A stretch of DNA of 63,778 bases from assembly GCF_000739915.1 (NCBI RefSeq), contig NZ_BBJT01000019.1, forward strand, positions 1 through 63,778. Reading direction: 5' to 3'. This DNA is from Paenibacillus chitinolyticus NBRC 15660 (GTDB taxonomy: Bacteria; Bacillota; Bacilli; Paenibacillales; NBRC-103111). Numbering within the stretch: position 1 is the first letter of the stretch; every line of letters begins with the position of its first letter. The position numbers were made by a program, and so were the translations under genes. The notes under the pieces were generated by a model that saw only the letters and a list, made by a program, of their open reading frames with translations, was not told where the DNA came from and did not search any database. Below are positions 7,763 to 15,391 of this stretch, in pieces.

Positions 7763-10645
7763 TCACCCATTCATCCATTCCATCCGCAAAGCAAGCAGAT
7801 CACGCAGCTCGTCCGTAGACAGCTCCGTAATCCAATTCTCCCCGCTGCCCACAATTTGCTCGCTCAGACCGAGCTTTCTCTCGATCATTTCATCGATTTT
7901 CTCTTCCAGCGTACCGAGCGTAACGAATTTGTGCACCTGCACGTCCCGCGTCTGTCCGATCCGGAAAGCACGGTCCGTCGCCTGGTTCTCCACGGCGGGA
8001 TTCCACCAGCGGTCAAAATGAAAGACGTGATTGGCGGCCGTCAGGTTCAGACCGGTTCCGCCTGCTTTAAGCGACAGCAGAAAGACGGAGAACTGCTCTT
8101 CCAGGGGAAGCTCTGCGTTCTGAAAACGGGCGATCATCGCATCCCTTGTCTGCCGCGGAGTGCCTCCGTGCAGGAAGGAGACGGACTCGCCGAGCTCGCT
8201 TTGCAAAATTTCCTGGAGAAGATGGCCAGTCTCCACGAATTGAGTGAAGATCAGGCACTTGTCGCCCTGCTGGCGCAGCTCCTGCACCATGTCCAGCAGA
8301 CGCTCCACTTTACCGGAGCGGTTGCGCCAATCGGTGCGGGGTCCCTCGCGCATAATGAGCGCGGGATGGTTGCAGATCTGCTTGAGCTTCGTCAAAGCGG
8401 CAAGAATATGCCCTCTGCGTTCCATCGGAGACATCGCGTCGACTTTCTCGAAGAGGTCACGGATGTAATGCTCGTAGAGCGTACCCTGCTCGGCCGTAAG
8501 CGTCACGAATGTCTTGGACTCGTTCTTCTCCGGAAGATCGAGCTGGATGGCGGGGTCTTTCTTGATGCGGCGCATCAGGAAAGGCCGCACGAGGCGCTGT
8601 ACGCCGGAGATCAGACCGCTGTCGCGGGATTTCTCGATCGGCGTGACGAACCGCCGCGTAAACTGCGTGAGCGTGCCGAGATAGCCGGGATTGAGGAAAT
8701 CGAAGATGGACCACAGCTCCGTCAGCCTGTTTTCCATCGGTGTACCCGTCAAGGCGATCCGGTGGAGGCCCGAGAAACTGCGGATCGCGGCCGCTTGCTT
8801 CGTGTACGGATTCTTGACATTCTGGGCTTCGTCCAGACAGATGCAGCTCCAGGACACCTCGCGCAGTTCCTCCTCATCGAGGTGGGAAAGCGTATACGAT
8901 GTGATGACGAGGTCCGCGCCTTCTACGGATTCCGCGAAGAAGCTTCCTTTGGCGCGCTGCGGCCCGTAATGAACGTGAACGCGGAGGTTCGGCGCAAAAC
9001 GGCGCAGCTCCATCTGCCAGTTCCCGATTACGGAGGTTGGGCAGATGAGCAGGGAAGGCGCTTCCGGAGCTTCGGTTTCCTTCACCTGAAGAAGATAGGT
9101 GATGTACTGGATGGTCTTGCCGAGACCCATGTCGTCAGCAAGACAAGCCCCCAGGCCGAAGCGGCGCAGGAAGAGCAGCCACGTGCTGCCCTCCAACTGA
9201 TAAGGACGCAGCGTCCCCAGGAAAGAAGCCGGGGGATCGATGCGGGGCAGCTCTGCCGTGCGCGTGAGCTGCTGGAACAGCCGGCGGAGCTGGCCGGTCA
9301 GCTCGATCTCGACCGCAGGCGGCCGGTTGTCGGGATCGGCGGCTTCGTCCGCCGGTCCCTCCGGCTCTCCGCCCGTACCGCCGCCCAGCAGCTGGAGCTC
9401 CAGCACCTCGCGCAGCGTAAGTCCCTGCTGCCGGTCCGCTCTGGCCAGCAGCTCCTCCGCTTGGCGCAGGAACTGCGGGTCGAGCTGGACCCAGCGGCCG
9501 CGGATGCGGATGAGCTTGCGCTTCTCTTCGAGCAGTTGGAGGAATTCTTCCTCGCTCAGCTCGAAATCGTCGATGGCGACGCGCCAGTCAAACTGCATAA
9601 GCTGGGTAAGCCCGAACATCGACTCGCCGCCTCCGCCGCCAAGCGAATTTTTGAGCTTGGCCTGGAGCTTGGGGCGCAGCTTGCGCGCCCGTTCCCACCA
9701 GGCGGGCAGCATGACGGCGAAGCCCGCCTCCACGAGCCGCACGCTGCCTTCCGCGAGGAAGCGCCACGCCTCCTCGTCGCTCAGGCGCGTGCGGAGCTGC
9801 GGCGGCTCTCCTTCGTCCGCCGCGTTCAGCCACGGCAGAAGGCGCAGCCATCTGCCGACATCCCGCGGGACGCGTCCGAGGTCCGCAGCCCAGGACTCCG
9901 GCAGGGCCAGCTCGCCTTCCAGCGGCTCGCCCGCCGGAGTTACGGCGCGCAGGATCGTGTCGTCGGATCGGTCCTGCAGCAAGATTTGCAGCCTCCAGTC
10001 CGGGTCCCCCTCGGGTTCCATGAGCTGGAGGCTGGAGCGGAACGGCGTCGGATCGTGCTTCCAGCCGATCGACACGAGCCAGTCCTCTTCGTCCAGCCAA
10101 GTATCGGCAGGACGTGTACCCAGCCGCAGCAGCGGATGCGCCTCTTCGAGCCGGCGGAGCGCCGCTTTGCGGGAGCCGTCGGCTTCGATCCAGGCGGGGA
10201 TGAGCTGGTCGAGCCACAGCTCCGCCTGCGAGGTAACGGACGCGGCGGCCTCTCCTTCGAGCTGCAGCTTCCAGCTCAGGGTGCCCGCCTTCCACTGCTC
10301 GTAATCGGGAACGAAGCGTCCTCCGGCAAGCGCTTCCTTAACTTCGGGAGCGAGTCTTCGGAGATTCGCGGTGTCCGTATCCCATCGGATGGAAAGATGC
10401 TTCACCGTATGCGGATCGGCGAAAAAATCCAGCGCCGTAAGTGCGGGCAGGGACAAGCCTTCACGGTGTCCCCATTCGGTCGTCTCAATAAAGGTTCCGT
10501 AAAAGGAAGGGGCATGCCAGGCGAAAAGCAGGCCCTTCAGATCTTGTGCGTCCCAGATGCCGCCGTTCTCCCGAGTTCCCCACACGAAGAAGGCGCCGGA
10601 CGGCATCCAGACGGCATGAACCGTCAGCGGACTCGTTTCTATCAT
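7763..10645 (-). CDS. SNF2-family DEAD/DEAH helicase
   Basis: Double-stranded DNA translocase of 960 residues, typical of bacterial SNF2 proteins. The N-terminal 450 residues form the bacterial SNF2-associated region. Walker A reads DDMGLGKT near 505, motif II is DEAQ near 604, motif III is LTGTPMENR, and the C-terminal RecA lobe contains GGTGLNL and ATDRAFRIGQ. It starts at ATG behind AGGAAG. Its first codon overlaps the stop of the SWIM-domain gene (ATGA), so the two are translationally coupled and probably act as a pair. The gene is GC-rich, and long open frames on the opposite strand are shadows. The substrate is unknown; chromatin-like remodelling or repair roles have been suggested for the family. 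Confidence 0.93.
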   Translation of the reverse strand: MIETSPLTVHAVWMPSGAFFVWGTRENGGIWDAQDLKGLLFAWHAPSFYGTFIETTEWGHREGLSLPALTALDFFADPHTVKHLSIRWDTDTANLRRLAPEVKEALAGGRFVPDYEQWKAGTLSWKLQLEGEAAASVTSQAELWLDQLIPAWIEADGSRKAALRRLEEAHPLLRLGTRPADTWLDEEDWLVSIGWKHDPTPFRSSLQLMEPEGDPDWRLQILLQDRSDDTILRAVTPAGEPLEGELALPESWAADLGRVPRDVGRWLRLLPWLNAADEGEPPQLRTRLSDEEAWRFLAEGSVRLVEAGFAVMLPAWWERARKLRPKLQAKLKNSLGGGGGESMFGLTQLMQFDWRVAIDDFELSEEEFLQLLEEKRKLIRIRGRWVQLDPQFLRQAEELLARADRQQGLTLREVLELQLLGGGTGGEPEGPADEAADPDNRPPAVEIELTGQLRRLFQQLTRTAELPRIDPPASFLGTLRPYQLEGSTWLLFLRRFGLGACLADDMGLGKTIQYITYLLQVKETEAPEAPSLLICPTSVIGNWQMELRRFAPNLRVHVHYGPQRAKGSFFAESVEGADLVITSYTLSHLDEEELREVSWSCICLDEAQNVKNPYTKQAAAIRSFSGLHRIALTGTPMENRLTELWSIFDFLNPGYLGTLTQFTRRFVTPIEKSRDSGLISGVQRLVRPFLMRRIKKDPAIQLDLPEKNESKTFVTLTAEQGTLYEHYIRDLFEKVDAMSPMERRGHILAALTKLKQICNHPALIMREGPRTDWRNRSGKVERLLDMVQELRQQGDKCLIFTQFVETGHLLQEILQSELGESVSFLHGGTPRQTRDAMIARFQNAELPLEEQFSVFLLSLKAGGTGLNLTAANHVFHFDRWWNPAVENQATDRAFRIGQTRDVQVHKFVTLGTLEEKIDEMIERKLGLSEQIVGSGENWITELSTDELRDLLALRMEWMNG

Positions 10646-12231
10646 GGCAGCCAGCTTCCTTTCTCCAGTTCTTCCTGAAACGCGCGGAGGCGGACGAAGT
10701 GATCCGACAACCGGTTAATGTATGTCTCCCATTCACGCTTCCGCCCGAGGGTCGTGTAATAGCCGTGAAGTTTTTTCAGAAGGCGGACAGCGGTTTTATA
10801 AGACGTCCGGTTCTTCTCCAGCACAGATCGTTCTACGGCCTGATGGTATAGGGGGAGAAGAAGGGACGGATCGGATTCCTCTACCGATCTCAGCTCCAGG
10901 GCATACAGGTTCTGGGGGCCGATCCGGTTGGCGATTTGCAGATCCACCCACTGCCGGTAGCGCTTCGTTTGAAGCAAATAGCCGGTGTAAACATAGTACG
11001 AACGCGGAAGAAGCGTCTCCATAATGCGAACCCATTCGTCGTCCGCATCGGCATGCTTGGCGGCGTCCGTCCAATACTGGCAGAGCAGGCGGAAATCGTC
11101 CTGTGCCGCAGACTGCATAGTCGGAGCGAGCCAGCGGAGCCAGCTCAGCAGGATGTCCCATTCGGCGCGTTCATGGCAGCGTCTCATATAGAGGATAAAA
11201 TCTCTTGCTCTGCGCTGATGCAGAGCCTCCAGTCTAAGAAACGCCGCGTCCGCGTTGTTCTCCATGAGGTCGAAATGAGCCCGGGCCACAAGCAGAACGT
11301 CCTGCTTGCGGTTCCGGCGGCTTTCCTCCCGTTCCTGGAGCTGCTTATCCAGCCGTTCTTTCTCGCGCTTGATCCATTCCGCTTTCTTCGGCAGAGCCCA
11401 CCATACCGCCCGGTAGGCATACAGCCAGTCGTTCGGTCCCTCTTTGCCCTGGAGGGCCAGAGAGGCCAGGCGGTTCAGCGCTTCCGTCCAGCGCTTGGGG
11501 TGCTCTTTGACCGAGACCGGAAGCGCGGGCGAAGCCAGAAGCCGGTCCAGACGGGACAGGCAGTCGGCCGCGGCCGTTTTGGCGTTGGATTCATGGTAGC
11601 CGGATAAGTAGGAATTTTTCGTATCTCCAAAAAACTGTTCCATGCGGTGCATCACAAAAAAGTTCACGTGCAGGTCGTATAGAAGGCGGATGCCGTCCGG
11701 CCAGCCGGAGGCAAAAGCTTGAAACCGCTCGAAAGCGGAAGTGACAAACAAATCGAACGAATACTGATGAGAAATCGAAAAACCGTGATACTGCGCTTCA
11801 AAAAAGCGGTGCCAATCTTCGGGAGAGCCTCCCGGCACCGGTTCGGAAGTGCGGCGCTTGGACTCGCGGTCGGCGTTCTTGGCGGACTTCCGCTTCGTCG
11901 TCATCGCGCGCTTCAATTCCTGAACAAGCAGTTCAGGCCTGCCGTGAGGAACGTACAAGGCAAAGATAACCGCTGCCATGTGTCTGCACGGTTTATCGAA
12001 CGAGCAGGTGCAGTCACCCGCACTGAAGCTTTCCAGATCGATCGTGGTATGGTAACGGTCGTTGCCCCGTACCGATGCATGCACGACCGTTCCTCCCACA
12101 AGTTCCACGCCGCTCACGCGGCCTTTGTGGTGAAACAACCAACCCCGTTCCATATCCTCGGGGTCCATGTGGGTCTGCATCTGCTTGATCAAGTAGTTCA
12201 TTCTGTTCTTGGGTATTTGCAGTTCGAGCAT
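10642..12231 (-). CDS. SWIM zinc-finger protein
   Basis: Protein of 529 residues with a SWIM finger near residues 65-85 (CTCSFDKPCRH, the CxCx(n)CxH pattern), a zinc site for nucleic-acid or protein binding. The remainder is helical without a recognised catalytic motif. I place the start at 12231 because GGAGG lies 10 bases upstream; the frame continues to 12267 without a better site. The 4-base overlap with the following SNF2 gene indicates an operon. SWIM proteins next to SNF2 helicases are common in Firmicutes, so it is likely an accessory DNA-binding subunit (inference). Confidence 0.85.
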   Translation of the reverse strand: MLELQIPKNRMNYLIKQMQTHMDPEDMERGWLFHHKGRVSGVELVGGTVVHASVRGNDRYHTTIDLESFSAGDCTCSFDKPCRHMAAVIFALYVPHGRPELLVQELKRAMTTKRKSAKNADRESKRRTSEPVPGGSPEDWHRFFEAQYHGFSISHQYSFDLFVTSAFERFQAFASGWPDGIRLLYDLHVNFFVMHRMEQFFGDTKNSYLSGYHESNAKTAAADCLSRLDRLLASPALPVSVKEHPKRWTEALNRLASLALQGKEGPNDWLYAYRAVWWALPKKAEWIKREKERLDKQLQEREESRRNRKQDVLLVARAHFDLMENNADAAFLRLEALHQRRARDFILYMRRCHERAEWDILLSWLRWLAPTMQSAAQDDFRLLCQYWTDAAKHADADDEWVRIMETLLPRSYYVYTGYLLQTKRYRQWVDLQIANRIGPQNLYALELRSVEESDPSLLLPLYHQAVERSVLEKNRTSYKTAVRLLKKLHGYYTTLGRKREWETYINRLSDHFVRLRAFQEELEKGSWLP

Positions 12232-12555
12232 TCCGTCTGAACCTCCGGGGTATCCTGATCTCTCCATAGTACCAGATTTTTTCCTGTTTTGCCCATTGGT
12301 TTAGGATTGGCTAATGGAGGATTTTTTAGACGTGCCGTCAAGATAGGTGAAAGGGGCCTCGGCCTTATAAAAAAACCGCATCTGCCGGGAGGCGGCAGTC
12401 CTCGCTCGGGAGCACGCATGCGCACGGTCCGGCATGTAATAAAAAGAATAAACCGGCAGGGAAAAAAGGGCGAGGCTGCCGGAGCCTTCCTACCATTTTA
12501 CCACTATACGTCTGCTGATTCAGGAATTCGGTTAAAATAATGAAAAACGAACGCA
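12232..12555. other. Intergenic region upstream of the SWIM-SNF2 operon
   Basis: It must hold the divergent promoters. Several small open frames on both strands lack ribosome binding sites. A GC-rich imperfect stem around 12380-12420 is the only structure noticed. Confidence 0.4.
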
Positions 12556-12558
12556 GGT

Positions 12559-12588
12559 TTGGAAATTCAAACACCCCGGTGTTATACT
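12559..12588 (+). promoter_or_regulatory. SigA promoter of the 99-residue protein gene
   Basis: TTGGAA, 18 bases, TATACT. Transcription would begin near 12595, directly before a small hairpin with a T run. Confidence 0.6.
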
Positions 12589-12605
12589 GGGAACACAAGA
12601 GCAAG

Positions 12606-12626
12606 GCTCCGGAGCAGGAGCTTTTT
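12606..12626 (+). terminator. Short leader hairpin with T run (possible attenuator)
   Basis: GCTCC, a six-base loop, GGAGC, then five T. It lies in the leader about 10 bases after the expected start of transcription and 25 bases before the gene. A 5-bp stem is weak for a terminator, so attenuation is only a possibility. Confidence 0.3.
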
Positions 12627-12652
12627 CCACTTAAGGGAGGCACTCGAAACGT

Positions 12653-12952
12653 ATGGGGATCAAGTTCGGCAGAGAGTACGAAGACATCATCCGCGATTTG
12701 ATGAACGGGCTTGGGCATGTGGACGGGTTTTACGGATTTTTTGAAATGAGCGAGACGGATTGGCATGAGCTTCCCGAGGAAGACCGTCAAGAATGCCTTC
12801 GTACGCTGGCCGACGATGTGTTCTACGGACTCGGTTCCGAGCCGCTGCTCCAGATTGCGGACGCGAAGGTACGCTATTTGAAGGATAGACACCTGATTCA
12901 GATCGACCATGACGATCAGGTTGTCACGATTGTGCGGCTGACATCCGCGTAA
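12653..12952 (+). CDS. Conserved hypothetical protein, 99 residues
   Basis: Small acidic protein with no recognised motif; mixed helix and a terminal strand (VVTIVRL). It is preceded by a good promoter and a GGGAGG site 12 bases before the ATG, and ends about 75 bases before recQ in the same direction, so the two may be co-transcribed. I do not recognise the family. Confidence 0.7.
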   Translation: MGIKFGREYEDIIRDLMNGLGHVDGFYGFFEMSETDWHELPEEDRQECLRTLADDVFYGLGSEPLLQIADAKVRYLKDRHLIQIDHDDQVVTIVRLTSA

Positions 12953-13026
12953 GCACGGATACGAAAGAGGTTCCGGTCTTTGAAGGCCGGTCCGCCCAGG
13001 AAAAGAAACAAGAGGTGCAATCTAAC

Positions 13027-14826
13027 ATGCTAGCCAAAGCGCAAGAGCTTCTGCAGCAGTATTACGGATACCCGGAATTCCGGGAAGGTCAGAAACGCAT
13101 CATTTCCGCCCTGCTGGAGGGAAGGGATACACTCGGCATTATGCCGACCGGCGGGGGGAAATCAATCTGCTACCAGATCCCGGCGCTGATGATGGAGGGC
13201 GTAACGCTAGTCGTCTCGCCTCTCATCTCGCTGATGAAGGACCAGGTCGATGCGCTGCATACGGTCGGCATTCCGGCGACCTTCCTGAACAGCACGCTGG
13301 AAGCGGGAGAAGCCGGACGCCGGATTAGGGAGGCGATGCAGGGCAAGTACAAGCTGCTGTATATTGCCCCCGAGCGGCTTGAATCCGACTGGTTCCGCCA
13401 GTGGATGCATTCCATGAATATCTCATTCGTTGCGATAGATGAGGCGCACTGCGTCTCTCAGTGGGGGCATGACTTCCGCCCCAGCTATGTCAATATAGCT
13501 CCGTTCGTGCAGGACCTTCCGAGCCGTCCGCTCGTTGCGGCTTTTACCGCCACGGCGACCACGGAGGTTACGCAGGATATTGCCCGGCTGCTGGAACTCG
13601 ACGACCCGGAGGTCGTGGTAACGGGCTTCGGCCGGAGCAATCTGGAGCTGTCGGTACTGCGGGGCGTCAACAAACGCGACTTTGTTTTCGACTACGCCAA
13701 GGCGCACACTCACCAGCCCGGCATCGTCTATGCGGCCACGCGTAAAGAGGTGGACGAGCTGTACGAGCAGCTGCGCCGCAAAGGCCTGGCCGCCGGACAC
13801 TATCATGCCGGACTTTCCGACGAGGAGCGGGCCCGCAATCAGGAGGCCTTTCTCTACGACGACGTACGGGTGATGGTCGCCACGAACGCATTCGGGATGG
13901 GGATCGACAAGTCCAACGTCCGGTACGTGATTCATTACAATATGCCGAAAAACATGGAGGCGTATTACCAGGAAGCGGGCCGTGCGGGCCGTGACGGGGA
14001 TCCCAGCGAATGCATGCTGCTGTTCAGCGCCCAGGACATTCTGACGCAGAAATTCCTTATCGAACAGAATCAGCTTTCCCAGGACCGCAAGAGCAACGAG
14101 TACAAGAAGCTGCAGACGATGATCGACTACTGCCACACACCGCGCTGCCTGCAAAATTATATTTTGCAATACTTCGGGGATGAAGGCGAGCTTGTGCCCT
14201 GCGGGAATTGCAGCTCGTGTAAGGATGACCGCGAAACCGTAGATATTACGGTGGAAGCGCAGAAAATCTTCTCCTGTGTGCGCCGTATGCAGGAACGGTT
14301 CGGGATCTCGATGGTTGCCGGCGTCCTGAAAGGATCACGGAACAAGAAGGTGCTTCAGTACAAGTTCGACAATCTGCCGACCTACGGCATTATGAAGGAC
14401 CGGACCGAGAAAGAAATCGCCGATCTGATTAACGTGCTTATCGCGGAAGGGTACATGGGTTTGTCGGAGGGGCAATATCCTGTCGTCCGGCTCCAAGCGC
14501 CTGCCGTAGAGGTATTGCAGGGGCGTGTGCAGGTGTTCCAGAAGGTAACCCCGAGCCAGCCGCTGGAGTCGGCCGTGGACAACATGCTGTTCGAGCAGCT
14601 GCGTCTGCTGCGCCGGGACATGGCCGCGAAGGAAAAAGTGCCGCCGTACATTATTTTCAACGACAGTACGCTTCGTGAAATGAGCGAGCGCTGCCCGACG
14701 ACCGAGGCTCAGATGCTGAAGATCAAAGGCGTCGGCGAGGTGAAGTTCCGCAATTACGGTCTTCCTTTCCTGGAGCTATTGCAGGAATACGTGCGGGAGC
14801 AGGAGGCTTACGCAGGGGAGTTTTGA
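13027..14826 (+). CDS. recQ: ATP-dependent DNA helicase RecQ
   Basis: A 3'-5' DNA helicase of 599 residues acting in recombination and fork repair. Walker A is PTGGGKS near residue 43 and the helicase box DEAH near 140. A RecQ-C-terminal zinc site follows (Cys pairs in CHTPRC and CGNCSSC, about 369-399), and an HRDC domain ends the protein (about 520-590). The frame opens with GTG at 13015, but ATG at 13027 has AGAGGTG at the ideal distance. It is the shorter RecQ type with all three domains. A long hairpin terminator follows. Confidence 0.96.
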   Translation: MLAKAQELLQQYYGYPEFREGQKRIISALLEGRDTLGIMPTGGGKSICYQIPALMMEGVTLVVSPLISLMKDQVDALHTVGIPATFLNSTLEAGEAGRRIREAMQGKYKLLYIAPERLESDWFRQWMHSMNISFVAIDEAHCVSQWGHDFRPSYVNIAPFVQDLPSRPLVAAFTATATTEVTQDIARLLELDDPEVVVTGFGRSNLELSVLRGVNKRDFVFDYAKAHTHQPGIVYAATRKEVDELYEQLRRKGLAAGHYHAGLSDEERARNQEAFLYDDVRVMVATNAFGMGIDKSNVRYVIHYNMPKNMEAYYQEAGRAGRDGDPSECMLLFSAQDILTQKFLIEQNQLSQDRKSNEYKKLQTMIDYCHTPRCLQNYILQYFGDEGELVPCGNCSSCKDDRETVDITVEAQKIFSCVRRMQERFGISMVAGVLKGSRNKKVLQYKFDNLPTYGIMKDRTEKEIADLINVLIAEGYMGLSEGQYPVVRLQAPAVEVLQGRVQVFQKVTPSQPLESAVDNMLFEQLRLLRRDMAAKEKVPPYIIFNDSTLREMSERCPTTEAQMLKIKGVGEVKFRNYGLPFLELLQEYVREQEAYAGEF

Positions 14827-14860
14827 TTTGAGGCAAGGGACTTATTGTTATAAACATTTA

Positions 14861-14932
14861 TAAGGCATTCTTTGAGGGATATGTTGGAAGCGGCTCGGAC
14901 CGACTCCACTACTCCTTAAAGGATGCCTTTTT
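14861..14932 (+). terminator. Terminator of recQ
   Basis: Long stem with AAGGCATTCTTT opposite AAAGGATGCCTT, followed by six T. Position and polarity fit the end of the recQ transcript. Confidence 0.85.
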
Positions 14933-15045
14933 TGCTTATAAAAATAGTGGATGCTTCTTACAGTCATTGCTCATAAGTTCATGCTTGGCTTGATTCATGT
15001 CGGTTGTATTCATTTACTCAAATTTGAGGATTCTTAGCAGAATCA

Positions 15046-15075
15046 TTAGCAGGTATATATAACCTTTTGTATAAT
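15046..15075 (+). promoter_or_regulatory. Promoter-like sequence in AT-rich DNA
   Basis: TTAGCA, 18 bases, TATAAT. Any transcript would meet the hairpin at 15098-15129 at once, so it is probably chance in AT-rich DNA. A 12-base palindrome, CTCAAATTTGAG, lies at 15017-15028. Confidence 0.2.
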
Positions 15076-15097
15076 ATAAATGGTAAATATGTCGAAT

Positions 15098-15131
15098 GAA
15101 AATAGCCTCTAAACCTAGAGGCTATTTTCAA
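15098..15131. terminator. Bidirectional terminator after the 51-codon gene
   Basis: The 13-base arms GAAAATAGCCTCT and AGAGGCTATTTTC are perfect, with a 6-base loop. On the minus strand it follows the stop of the 51-codon gene by about 40 bases and ends in a T run. Confidence 0.85.
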
Positions 15132-15169
15132 GAAAACGTATCCAATTTTAATCTAGTTAAAATAAATGG

Positions 15170-15325
15170 TTAGCACCATGCTAATTTATAGATTGTATTT
15201 TTCTCCAGTTGTTGCTTTAAAATTTCTTCGACACTTAAGCGTGCAGTAGAATTTGCATTCTTCAACTTTTCCGACCTGATTTCTTTCTTCAATTCCGGCG
15301 ACCATAAAATAAGAGTTTGATCCAT
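15170..15325 (-). CDS. Unrecognised 51-residue peptide, divergent from the ComP-like kinase
   Basis: Complete small gene with an excellent AAAGGAGG site 7 bases before ATG and its own terminator. The peptide begins MDQTLILWSPEL, has a charged helical middle and ends YKLAWC, with tryptophan second from last and a terminal cysteine. There is no signal peptide. It faces an orphan membrane kinase of the ComP type across 66 bases. ComX pheromone precursors are of similar length and carry a modified tryptophan close to the C-terminus, so a signal role is possible. No ComQ-like modifying enzyme is nearby, the orientation differs from comQXP, and I see no clear ComX family motif. The coding sequence is AT-rich like the sensor half of the kinase. 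Confidence 0.7.
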   Translation of the reverse strand: MDQTLILWSPELKKEIRSEKLKNANSTARLSVEEILKQQLEKNTIYKLAWC

Positions 15326-15391
15326 GACAAAACCTCCTTTAATTGTTGGAAAATATAAGTAATTATAACATTTTTGTAGAGGTGAAGTATA

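Noticed and set aside
7733-10678. 981-codon open frame on the plus strand
   Set aside because: It is antisense to the SNF2 helicase gene, whose motifs are intact. GC-rich third positions keep the opposite strand open. No recognisable protein or ribosome binding site.
15046-15131. Small RNA between the TATAAT at 15070 and the hairpin at 15098
   Set aside because: The transcript would be little more than the terminator stem itself. The hairpin is better explained as the end of the minus-strand 51-codon gene.
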